Shown here piece by piece: positions 1-5,852 of a stretch of DNA of 5,852 nucleotides (positions are counted from its first letter, which is position 1; each line of letters starts with the position of its first letter). The stretch covers positions 1 through 5,852 of the forward strand of contig CAZIPZ010000223.1 of the NCBI GenBank assembly GCA_964541075.1, written 5' to 3'. The notes under the pieces are model-generated. The model did not search any database and was not told the origin of the DNA. It was given only the letters and a program-made list of their open reading frames with translations. This stretch comes from CAZIPZ01 sp964541075. GTDB lineage: Bacteria > Acidobacteriota > Terriglobia > 20CM-2-55-15. The translations under genes and the position numbers were made by a program.

Positions 1-907
1 TAAACATTCCCGCGAATCCCCACGGAGCGATCAGACGCCCTAATTTGTGGGACACGAACTGAATGAACACAGGATTCCGCCACGGAGCAAGCAGCATGGG
101 CGTTCGCACGACGACCTGATAGTTTCCGGCGAGCGTTCTGACTTTTCGCCCATATTCCGCCATTGGACAACAAGCCACAGTGTCGAAGGCTTTAGCGTGC
201 GGCTCAAAGATGCACCTGCGTCCCCCCATTACGATGCGCATGGGAATAAGAACGTCGTCAAGGAGCGTGTCCTCCGGTATTTCTTCATACAGTTCGCGGC
301 GAATCGCATAAATAGCGCCGGTGGCGCCCAGTACCGAGTGAATATCGCTCTCCAACGAGCGCAGCGTCTTTTCGTAGCGCCAATAAATACCGACGTCGGT
401 TTTTGCCTCCTCCTCCGCACCGTCGGTCAGCAAGAGCTCACCTGTAACCGCGCCGATGCGATCATCGGCGAAGTTTGCCACAAGCTCTCGTATGGCTGAT
501 CTGTCGAAAACCTGGCGAACATCTGCAAAGACGACGATCTCACCCTTTGCTTGCCGCATCGCTCGATTGAGCGCGGCGCCTTTGCCTCGATGTTCGGGCG
601 AATGAACCATCTCCACGCCGCGTGCGGCGTATTTCCAGACTATGAACTCCGCTCCATCGGTCGGGCCGTCCAGAGACACAATGATTTGCAGCTTTTTCTT
701 TGGGTAGTCGAGGTCGAGGCAGTTTCTTAACTTTCTTTCGATTCCATCTCGCTCGTTGTGCGCTGCGATGATCATTGTCACCGGAGGCTCACAATGCGCT
801 TTCTTTACCGGACGGGACAGAAGTGTGCGCATGATCGCCAGCATGACGGGATACCCGAAGTACACATAAACAGTGACACTGAAGCAGAGCCAAAAAATCA
901 GTTCCAT
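1..907 (-). CDS. Membrane-anchored family 2 glycosyltransferase (C-terminus cut by window edge)
   Basis: The open frame runs from ATG at 905-907 to the window edge with no stop: 302 complete codons, with the C-terminus missing. Residues 3-26 form a hydrophobic membrane segment. It is followed by a GT-A glycosyltransferase domain: PPVTMIIAAHNE (41-52), SLDGPTDG (78-85, the nucleotide-sugar/metal-binding region), HRGKGAALNRA (106-116), FADVRQ (127-132), GATGAIYAIRR (194-204) and the acidic TLLDDVLIP (214-222), which probably holds the catalytic base. RKVRTLAGNYQ (254-264) and SHKLGRLIAPW are typical of processive-like GT2 enzymes that have more membrane helices at the C-terminus. The expected role is transfer of a sugar from a nucleotide donor to a growing lipid-linked or nascent polysaccharide at the inner membrane. 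Donor and acceptor cannot be read from sequence. The start is supported by AGGAG three bases upstream and by keeping the membrane segment. It is the last visible gene of the cluster, 48 bases after the dehydrogenase stop. Confidence 0.9.
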   Translation of the reverse strand, partial: MELIFWLCFSVTVYVYFGYPVMLAIMRTLLSRPVKKAHCEPPVTMIIAAHNERDGIERKLRNCLDLDYPKKKLQIIVSLDGPTDGAEFIVWKYAARGVEMVHSPEHRGKGAALNRAMRQAKGEIVVFADVRQVFDRSAIRELVANFADDRIGAVTGELLLTDGAEEEAKTDVGIYWRYEKTLRSLESDIHSVLGATGAIYAIRRELYEEIPEDTLLDDVLIPMRIVMGGRRCIFEPHAKAFDTVACCPMAEYGRKVRTLAGNYQVVVRTPMLLAPWRNPVFIQFVSHKLGRLIAPWGFAGMF

Positions 908-910
908 TTG

Positions 911-915
911 CTCCT
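911..915 (-). promoter_or_regulatory. Ribosome binding site of the GT2 gene
   Basis: The minus strand reads AGGAG here, three bases before the ATG at 905-907. The spacing is short, but no better in-frame start keeps the N-terminal membrane segment. The rest of the 48-base gap (908-955) shows no convincing terminator or promoter; it holds only a short ACCGGT palindrome and a GAAGCC direct duplication. Confidence 0.6.
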
Positions 916-955
916 ACGAAGCCGAAGCCCTCAATACCGGTTAATAAGGATCGCC

Positions 956-2299
956 CTAAAGGCGGACGACGTTATTCGCCATAAATCCGTTTGTGGCGTT
1001 CCTTGTGTCGAACACCAATCTGGCGTTTCTAATGATTTCGGGATAATCAAATGCGCTGTGATCAGTGATGATGATCGCTAGATCGCAGGCTCCCAACGTA
1101 TTTGTTGTTGGCGGAGTCGATTCGAATTTCTTTCCTAAGACGTTCAGCGTGGGCACAAAGGGATCGCTATAGGAAAGCCTCGCACCAAGCGCCATCAACA
1201 GCTTAATCACTTCTATTGCGGGAGACTCCCTGCTGTCACTGATGTCTTTCTTGTAAGTGACCCCTAGAATATGAATGCGCGAATTTCGCATTCTCACTCC
1301 GCAGCCGTCGAGCAGATCTTGCGCGCGAGCAACAACGAATCGAGGCATGCCGCTGTTGATTTTGTCCGCCAAACTGATGAAGGGAGAATCAAGATATCCT
1401 GTCTTCGCTTTCCAGCCCAAATACACAGGATCCACTGGAATACTTCGTCCTCCGAAACCGGGACCCGGGTAAAACGGCATGAAGCCAAAGGGCTTCGAGG
1501 AAGCCGCATGGATGACTTCCCAAATATCAAGCTTCATCTGCGAGCAGACGAGCGCCATTTCATTGACCAAGGCCATGTTTACGCTTCGGAAGGTGTTTTC
1601 GAGCAGTTTCACCATCTCAGCGGATCGGGCGGATGACACCTTTACGACGTCCTTCACCGCCGTCCCGTACAGCATGGCGGCCACTTCAACGCAGCGTGGA
1701 GTGATTCCGCCGATCACTTTGGGAGTATTGGCGATGTTGAAGCTGATGTTACCCGGATCGAGCCGTTCAGGGGAGCACGCAAGAAAGAAGTCCTCTCCGA
1801 CTCTCAGGCCGCTTGCACTGAGCACAGGCAGTACGATCTCCTCAGTGGCGCCCGGATAGCTCGCGCTCTCCACAATGATGAGTTGCCCGGGCCGCAACTG
1901 CCGGGCGACGGCGTCTGCAGCGGAAATGATGTACGACATGTCGGGATCTTTGGTTTTTCGCTGAGGTGTCGGCACGCAAATGCTGATCGCATCGAGGAGG
2001 CCGATCTCCAACAAATTCGAGGTTGGCTTGAAGCGTTTGTCACGAAGAGCATCCTGAAGGCGCCGCGTCGCCACATCGGCATGCGGACGAGCATCGCATA
2101 TTGACGCCACTCGGTTCGTGTCTATATCTAGGCCAGTGACATCGAAGCCCGCATCACAAAAAGCTAATCCGAGCGGGAGGCCTACGTGACCGAGCCCCAT
2201 TACACCGACCTTTGCCTGTTTGGTTCTGATCTTATTTTCAAGTCCCAGGTAAGTTGCGGGTCCCGTTGCTCTATCGTTGATGATAACGATCGCATTCAC
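956..2299 (-). CDS. Nucleotide-sugar dehydrogenase, UDP-GlcNAc/UDP-ManNAc 6-dehydrogenase type, with catalytic Cys replaced by Ser
   Basis: A complete 447-residue member of the UDP-glucose/GDP-mannose dehydrogenase family, which performs a two-step NAD-dependent oxidation of a UDP-sugar C6 alcohol to a carboxylate. Visible motifs place it nearest WbpA/TviB-like enzymes: the NAD-binding loop GLGHVGLP (35-42), ICVPTP (107-112), ESASYPGATEE (144-154), SPERLDPGN (176-184), the substrate-binding helix with KLLENTFR (231-238, family Lys231 and Asn235), FGFMPFYPGPGFGGRSIPVD (271-290), and GVTYKKDISDSRESPA (346-361) in the UDP-binding C-terminal domain. Asp290, Glu178, Lys231 and Asn235 are retained. 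The position of the catalytic cysteine is Ser286 (codon AGT, 1442-1444), and Ala146 stands where homologues usually have Thr. Either the enzyme works differently or slowly, or it no longer oxidises. The start is GTG at 2297-2299, with AGGAG seven bases upstream; the roughly 30-residue lead before the NAD fold is normal for this subgroup. The gene is ten bases after glmS and probably translated from the same message. Substrate choice among UDP-GlcNAc, UDP-ManNAc and relatives is inferred from motif resemblance only. Confidence 0.9.
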   Translation of the reverse strand: MNAIVIINDRATGPATYLGLENKIRTKQAKVGVMGLGHVGLPLGLAFCDAGFDVTGLDIDTNRVASICDARPHADVATRRLQDALRDKRFKPTSNLLEIGLLDAISICVPTPQRKTKDPDMSYIISAADAVARQLRPGQLIIVESASYPGATEEIVLPVLSASGLRVGEDFFLACSPERLDPGNISFNIANTPKVIGGITPRCVEVAAMLYGTAVKDVVKVSSARSAEMVKLLENTFRSVNMALVNEMALVCSQMKLDIWEVIHAASSKPFGFMPFYPGPGFGGRSIPVDPVYLGWKAKTGYLDSPFISLADKINSGMPRFVVARAQDLLDGCGVRMRNSRIHILGVTYKKDISDSRESPAIEVIKLLMALGARLSYSDPFVPTLNVLGKKFESTPPTTNTLGACDLAIIITDHSAFDYPEIIRNARLVFDTRNATNGFMANNVVRL

Positions 2300-2306
2300 T
2301 TGAGAT

Positions 2307-2311
2307 CTCCT
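2307..2311 (-). promoter_or_regulatory. Ribosome binding site of the dehydrogenase, overlapping the glmS stop codon
   Basis: The minus strand reads AGGAG, seven bases before the GTG start. Its first two bases are the last two of the glmS stop codon TAG (2310-2312). This supports GTG over other starts and suggests that ribosomes ending glmS help initiate the next gene. Confidence 0.7.
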
Positions 2312-4160
2312 ATTCCACCGTGACGCTCTTAGCCAAATTCCGCGGTTTGTCTACGTCACATCCTCGCTGGACAGCCACGTTATATGAAAACAGCTGAAGA
2401 GGAATCGTGGTCAGAATGGGACAAATGAATGGATCAGCTTCCGGAACATAGATCACATGATCGGCTTTTCCACCGATCTCTTTGTCACCTTCCGTTCCTA
2501 TAGCGATAACAACACCGTCCCGAACTTTCACTTCTTCGATGTTTCCCATCGTTTTTCGATAAACGTGGTCCTGCGGCGCTAAAACGATAATCGGCATTTG
2601 ACTGTCGATAAGGGCGATCGGGCCATGCTTCATTTCACCGGCGGTGTAACCCTCAGCATGTATGTAAGAAATTTCCTTGAGCTTGAGTGCGCCTTCCATC
2701 GCGATGGGATATTGAATTCCCCGGCCGAGATACAGGAAGTTTCGATACCTTTGGAATTGTTCCGCAAGAGTCGCGATGGACTGTGACTGTTCCAGAAGCT
2801 TTTCAATTTGCTTAGGCAATGCTTTCAACAGCCTGCCATGGCGCGCCAGTTCCGAAGTCGTCATGGTCTTGCGAACCTTCGCCAGTTGAAGGGCGACAAG
2901 ATGCAGAGCCGTAAGCTGTGTCGTAAAAGCCTTAGTTGATGCGACTCCTATTTCCGGTCCGGCATGGGTGTACAACACCGCATCCGATTGCCGTGCAGCC
3001 TGACTTCCGACCACATTGCAGACGGAGAGTAGAAATGCGCCCTTATCCTTCGCTTCCTTCATTGCGGCGAGCGTATCGGCGGTCTCGCCGGACTGACTTA
3101 TTCCGATAACCGCACTCTTGGAATTGATGAGCGGATCGCGGTATCGAAACTCCGAGGCGTTATCCACCTCAACTGGAATGCGTGCGAAGGATTCAATGAG
3201 GAACTTCCCAACCAGCGCGGCGTGCAGCGAGGTTCCCATCGCAACGATATGTATGCGCTCCGCATTCATCAACTCCAAACAAGAACCAAGTTCGCTTTCG
3301 AGGCTTACAACGTTTTCACTGTCCAGACGACCGCAGAGCGTGTCGGATATCGCACGGGGTTGTTCATGAATCTCTTTCAGCATGAAATGCGCATAGCCTT
3401 CCTTCTCGGCCATCGCTGCTGTCCAATTGATCGTTTCGGCGGGTCGGTGTTTCTTCTCGCCATAGGAATCTTTCAGGACTACGCCGTTGGTATCGATCAC
3501 TGCAATCTCACCGTCTTTGAGAAACAACACTTCGCGCGTATACGGAAGCAGCGCAGGCACATCCGAAGCGATGAAGTTCTCACCGGAGCCCATGCCGACC
3601 ACGAGTGGGGGCCCGTTTCGCGCGGCGACGATCTTGCCGCCGTCGACTGTCGAAACTACGACGATGCCGTAGACTCCTTGAATATCTCTGAGGGCCCGGC
3701 GAACAGATCTTTCAAGATCGCCATCGAAATAGGCTTCAATCAAATGAGGGAGCACCTCGGTATCGGTGGCGCTTGAGAAACGATGGCCGTCTGCGATCAG
3801 ACGATGTTTCAGTTCGAGGTAGTTTTCGATAATTCCGTTGTGAGCAACAAAGAATCGACCGGTGCAGTCACGATGAGGGTGGGAATTGTCTTCACTGGGT
3901 CTGCCATGGGTGGCCCATCGAGTATGACCGATACCGCATTTGACAGATCCATTCTTAATCTTGCTGCGTTCCTTCGCGTTTTCCCCTATCTTCTCCTGAA
4001 GCCCGCCAATCCGTCCTACGGACCGAATAACTTGAGAAGAGCCTTCTTCCATTATGGCCACTCCACAGGAATCGTAGCCCCGGTACTCCAGCCGTTTGAG
4101 ACCATCAACGAGGATGCTTGACACCTCACGGGACCCAATGTATCCAACGATTCCGCACAT
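2310..4160 (-). CDS. glmS: Glutamine:fructose-6-phosphate aminotransferase (isomerizing)
   Basis: A complete 616-residue GlmS, close to the 609 residues of the E. coli enzyme. It converts fructose-6-phosphate and glutamine to glucosamine-6-phosphate and glutamate, the entry step to UDP-GlcNAc, in the cytoplasm. The N-terminal glutaminase domain begins MCGIVGYIG, with Cys2 as the N-terminal nucleophile after Met removal, followed by EYRGYDSCG (25-33), HTRWATHGRPS (79-89), HNGIIENY (107-114) and SATDTE (130-135). Two SIS sugar-isomerase domains follow: MGTSLHAA (308-315), ISQSGETADT (354-363) and GVASTKAFTTQ (405-415) in the first, and GRGIQYPIAMEGALKLKEIS (479-498) in the second. Glu496, His512 and Lys611 match the E. 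coli isomerase residues Glu488, His504 and Lys603. The C-terminus DVDKPRNLAKSVTVE is canonical. No defect is seen. The gene sits one base after yvcK and has no leader of its own, so a glmS ribozyme is not possible directly upstream. Inside a polysaccharide operon it may be an extra, pathway-dedicated copy, which this window cannot decide. Confidence 0.98.
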   Translation of the reverse strand: MCGIVGYIGSREVSSILVDGLKRLEYRGYDSCGVAIMEEGSSQVIRSVGRIGGLQEKIGENAKERSKIKNGSVKCGIGHTRWATHGRPSEDNSHPHRDCTGRFFVAHNGIIENYLELKHRLIADGHRFSSATDTEVLPHLIEAYFDGDLERSVRRALRDIQGVYGIVVVSTVDGGKIVAARNGPPLVVGMGSGENFIASDVPALLPYTREVLFLKDGEIAVIDTNGVVLKDSYGEKKHRPAETINWTAAMAEKEGYAHFMLKEIHEQPRAISDTLCGRLDSENVVSLESELGSCLELMNAERIHIVAMGTSLHAALVGKFLIESFARIPVEVDNASEFRYRDPLINSKSAVIGISQSGETADTLAAMKEAKDKGAFLLSVCNVVGSQAARQSDAVLYTHAGPEIGVASTKAFTTQLTALHLVALQLAKVRKTMTTSELARHGRLLKALPKQIEKLLEQSQSIATLAEQFQRYRNFLYLGRGIQYPIAMEGALKLKEISYIHAEGYTAGEMKHGPIALIDSQMPIIVLAPQDHVYRKTMGNIEEVKVRDGVVIAIGTEGDKEIGGKADHVIYVPEADPFICPILTTIPLQLFSYNVAVQRGCDVDKPRNLAKSVTVE

Positions 4161-4161
4161 A

Positions 4162-5169
4162 TTACCTCCCGTTCCATTGACTGCAGATCATCTCCTCGCC
4201 ACCCACAAGGTCTTGAACCGTGGAGACAACGAACCGGGCAAGGATCAACGGGTCGTGTCTGACCTTAAGCGTTCCTTTGTCGAGGAGCGACAAGCCTGCC
4301 GGGACAACCCCAATTTCTCGGAGTTCGTCTTCGCAGCCGATGACTAATCCAGCTCCCGATCGCGAATAGAGGTCTGCAACTTCCGTACCGATAACGCGTC
4401 GAGTGTTGTAAACGCAAACATCAATGGTGCGGGGTGGAAGGTATGACTGCAGGGTTTGGAGATGTTCAGCGGCGGTGTAGCCGCATGTCTCACCAGGTTG
4501 AGTCATCAGATTACAGACATAAACCTTGACGGCTCGCGAAGCCTTAATGGCGCAAGCGACGCTTGGGACTAGCACGTTCGGAATAATGCTCGTGTACAGG
4601 CTTCCCGGCCCGAACACAATGACGTTGGCATCATCGATCGCTTCGAGAACGCCGGGAAATGGCTGGGCGTCTGAGGGTTCAAGCCAGACTTGAGTTAGGC
4701 GAGAGTCGGTGTTCGGAAGATTGGCTTCTCCGCGCATACGGCAGCCGTTGGAATACTGGCCGCAGAGCGTCACCGGCTTATCCGTGACGGGCAGAACCCG
4801 TCCGCGTGGGCGAAGCATCATCGATGCCTGCCTTACAACCTCCCCGAAATCGCCATGAATCTGGTAGAGAGCGGCCAGAATAAGGTTGCCTGCCGAGTGA
4901 CCGGAAAGCTCCCTGGCATTTTGGAAGCGATGGCGGTAGACGGACACCAGCGGCGATTGATCGTCAGACAGGGCCACCAGGCAATTCCGGATATCTCCCA
5001 TTGCCGGGCAGCCAAGTATCTCGCGAAGCCGGCCCGTTGAACCGCCGCTGTCTGAAACCGCTACGATAGCGGTGATATCAATGTCCTGTTCACCGCGGTC
5101 GTTTAATTTCTTTAGTCCGCTCAATAAAACCGGAAGTCCCGTTCCGCCGCCAACGCCAACAATCTTCAT
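4162..5169 (-). CDS. yvcK: YvcK/GlmR family UDP-GlcNAc-binding regulator (CofD-like fold)
   Basis: A complete 335-residue protein of the usual YvcK length, related in fold to the CofD 2-phospholactate transferase. Family motifs in order: VGGGTGLP (6-13), VSDSGGSTGRLR (38-49), GDIRNCLVAL (58-67), GHSAGNLILAAL (90-101), GPGSLYTSIIPN (187-198), CNLMTQPGETCGYT (219-232) and the late HDP (305-307). Members bind UDP-GlcNAc. In Bacillus subtilis this protein (renamed GlmR) is needed for growth on gluconeogenic carbon and stimulates GlmS, and UDP-GlcNAc binding relieves that interaction. In mycobacteria the homologue CuvA affects cell wall metabolism. In many Gram-positive genomes yvcK lies beside rapZ/yvcJ and whiA; here it is directly followed by glmS, which fits the GlmS-regulator role well. 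The ATG start overlaps the upstream sugar-transferase stop as ATGA. Being in a polysaccharide operon suggests control of amino-sugar supply to that pathway, which is inference. Confidence 0.93.
   Translation of the reverse strand: MKIVGVGGGTGLPVLLSGLKKLNDRGEQDIDITAIVAVSDSGGSTGRLREILGCPAMGDIRNCLVALSDDQSPLVSVYRHRFQNARELSGHSAGNLILAALYQIHGDFGEVVRQASMMLRPRGRVLPVTDKPVTLCGQYSNGCRMRGEANLPNTDSRLTQVWLEPSDAQPFPGVLEAIDDANVIVFGPGSLYTSIIPNVLVPSVACAIKASRAVKVYVCNLMTQPGETCGYTAAEHLQTLQSYLPPRTIDVCVYNTRRVIGTEVADLYSRSGAGLVIGCEDELREIGVVPAGLSLLDKGTLKVRHDPLILARFVVSTVQDLVGGEEMICSQWNGR
4165..4170 (-). promoter_or_regulatory. Ribosome binding site of glmS, formed by the last yvcK codons
   Basis: The minus strand reads GGGAGG four bases before the glmS ATG (4158-4160). 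The same bases encode the final Gly-Arg of YvcK, directly before its TAA stop (4162-4164). The site fixes the glmS start and places it in a context suited to translational coupling. Confidence 0.75.
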
Positions 5170-5852
5170 CGTCCTTCACCGGCGATGACAACCCTTATGG
5201 TCTTGAGAAGGACCAGAAGATCGAGGCTCAACGAAATGTTCTTGGTGTAATACAGATCGTACTGAAGCTTGTTGTGAGCGTCCTCGACCGAGGCGCCATA
5301 GGGATACATCACCTGGGCCCAGCCGGTAATACCCGGCTTCACATAGTGCCTCAAATCGTAATAGCGAATTTTTCCTTTCAACATATCCACGAAGTACGGC
5401 CGTTCCGGTCTTGGCCCTACAAAGCTCATCTGCCCCATCAGAACGTTGAACACTTGGGGTACTTCGTCGATACGTGTCTTTCGCAACAAGCGACCGACAC
5501 GAGTGATCCGATCATCATTGCTTTGCGCCCAAGTTGGACCGCTCTGCCTTTCTGCGTCCTGACGCATAGAGCGAAACTTGTAGACCATGAATCTGCGGCC
5601 AAGGAGTCCTACTCGCTCCTGGCTGAAGATGATCGGCCCCGGGGAATCCAATCGGATCGCGACCGCCGCCAAGAGCATCAAAGGGCCCGCGAGTATGAGA
5701 AGCACGATTGAAAGGCAGAGGTCCAAAGCTCTCTTGATGCCTTGGTACGCCCTGGAAGATCTAAAACCATTCGCGAAAATCAGCCATTCTGGAGAGACAC
5801 CCTCAATCCAGATACTGCGATTGTGTCTCTCCAGGCAGTCGGCGGCGTTTTC
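5166..5852 (-). CDS. Polyprenyl-phosphate sugar-1-phosphate transferase, PEP-CTERM/exosortase-type (N-terminus cut by window edge)
   Basis: The frame is open to the right edge, giving the last 228 residues; the N-terminal half lies outside. The visible part starts in a linker with GVSPEWLIFANGFR (visible residues 18-31). A hydrophobic helix (about 43-66) and DSPGPIIFSQERVG (69-82) come next, then YKFRSMR (91-97), the catalytic acidic pair in KTRIDEVPQ (125-133, Asp129-Glu130), SFVGPRPERP (143-152), KPGITGWAQV (172-181) and YPYGASVEDA (183-192). This is the bacterial sugar transferase domain, which moves a sugar-1-phosphate from a UDP-sugar to undecaprenyl phosphate to begin a repeat unit at the inner membrane. 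The PEWLIF linker, WAQSNDDRITRVGR and YPYGASVEDA segments recall the subfamily linked to XrtA/PEP-CTERM loci (TIGR03013), whose full length is around 460 residues with N-terminal membrane helices. The TTG at 5724-5726 is not taken as start because conserved linker sequence continues upstream. Its stop overlaps the yvcK start by four bases. Confidence 0.93.
   Translation of the reverse strand, partial: ENAADCLERHNRSIWIEGVSPEWLIFANGFRSSRAYQGIKRALDLCLSIVLLILAGPLMLLAAVAIRLDSPGPIIFSQERVGLLGRRFMVYKFRSMRQDAERQSGPTWAQSNDDRITRVGRLLRKTRIDEVPQVFNVLMGQMSFVGPRPERPYFVDMLKGKIRYYDLRHYVKPGITGWAQVMYPYGASVEDAHNKLQYDLYYTKNISLSLDLLVLLKTIRVVIAGEGR
5172..5180 (-). promoter_or_regulatory. Ribosome binding region of yvcK inside the sugar-transferase 3' end
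   Basis: The minus strand reads GGTGAAGGA. AAGGA lies only two bases from the ATG at 5167-5169, while GGTGA lies six bases away and also matches the extended anti-Shine-Dalgarno complement. With the ATGA stop/start overlap at 5166-5169, re-initiation by the terminating ribosome is likely. Confidence 0.5.

Noticed and set aside
47..499. A 150-codon plus-strand open frame near the left edge
   Set aside because: The opposite strand here encodes conserved GT2 motifs continuously from 907 to the window edge; the plus-strand translation resembles no protein I know.
1..907. Apparent non-coding or broken region at the left end
   Set aside because: Reading the minus strand gives one uninterrupted glycosyltransferase frame with all family motifs; it only lacks a stop because the window ends.
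908..955. Terminator or promoter between the dehydrogenase and GT2 genes
   Set aside because: Only a 6-base ACCGGT palindrome and a short GAAGCC duplication are visible; there is no stem followed by a T-run and no convincing -35/-10 pair.
3222..3776. A 184-codon open frame on the plus strand opposite glmS
   Set aside because: It is antisense to the conserved GlmS glutaminase region, has no recognisable domain, and is explained as a shadow frame of a real gene.
4161..4400. glmS ribozyme/riboswitch upstream of glmS
   Set aside because: The sequence is fully occupied by the conserved yvcK 3' coding region, with one base between the genes.
5274..5711. A 145-codon plus-strand open frame
   Set aside because: It is antisense to the highly conserved sugar-transferase catalytic domain and has low-complexity, charged composition typical of a shadow frame.
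5724..5726. TTG as start codon giving a short 186-residue sugar transferase
   Set aside because: The frame stays open upstream to the edge and the upstream residues match the linker found in full-length members of this family.

Overview
The window is a compact, single-direction gene cluster for building a secreted or surface polysaccharide. All five genes lie on the minus strand, so transcription runs from high to low coordinates. In transcription order they are: the C-terminal half of a polyprenyl-phosphate sugar transferase (5852 to 5166, upstream part outside the window); a YvcK/GlmR-family UDP-GlcNAc-binding protein (5169 to 4162); a complete glutamine:fructose-6-phosphate aminotransferase, GlmS (4160 to 2310); a nucleotide-sugar dehydrogenase of the UDP-GlcNAc/UDP-ManNAc 6-dehydrogenase type (2299 to 956); and the N-terminal part of a membrane-anchored family 2 glycosyltransferase (907 to 1, continuing past the window edge).

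The first four genes are packed very tightly. The sugar transferase and yvcK share an ATGA overlap. yvcK and glmS are separated by one base, and the glmS Shine-Dalgarno sequence lies in the last yvcK codons. The AGGAG of the dehydrogenase overlaps the glmS stop codon. The only gap of note is 48 bases (908-955) before the glycosyltransferase. No promoter, terminator, RNA gene, repeat array or mobile element is visible, so the window looks like the middle of a longer operon.

The functional logic is coherent. GlmS makes glucosamine-6-phosphate, the committed step to UDP-GlcNAc. GlmR/YvcK proteins bind UDP-GlcNAc and, in Bacillus subtilis, stimulate GlmS. The dehydrogenase family oxidises UDP-GlcNAc or UDP-ManNAc to uronic acids. 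The sugar transferase starts the lipid-linked repeat unit and the glycosyltransferase extends it. The most notable observation is that the dehydrogenase carries Ser in place of the near-invariant catalytic Cys (GGRSIPVDP), and Ala where the family usually has an active-site Thr, while its other motifs are intact.

The organism is a bacterium. The sugar transferase resembles the type found with exosortase/PEP-CTERM polysaccharide loci, which points to a Gram-negative-type lineage such as Acidobacteriota, Nitrospirota or a proteobacterial group. I cannot place it more precisely from this sequence.
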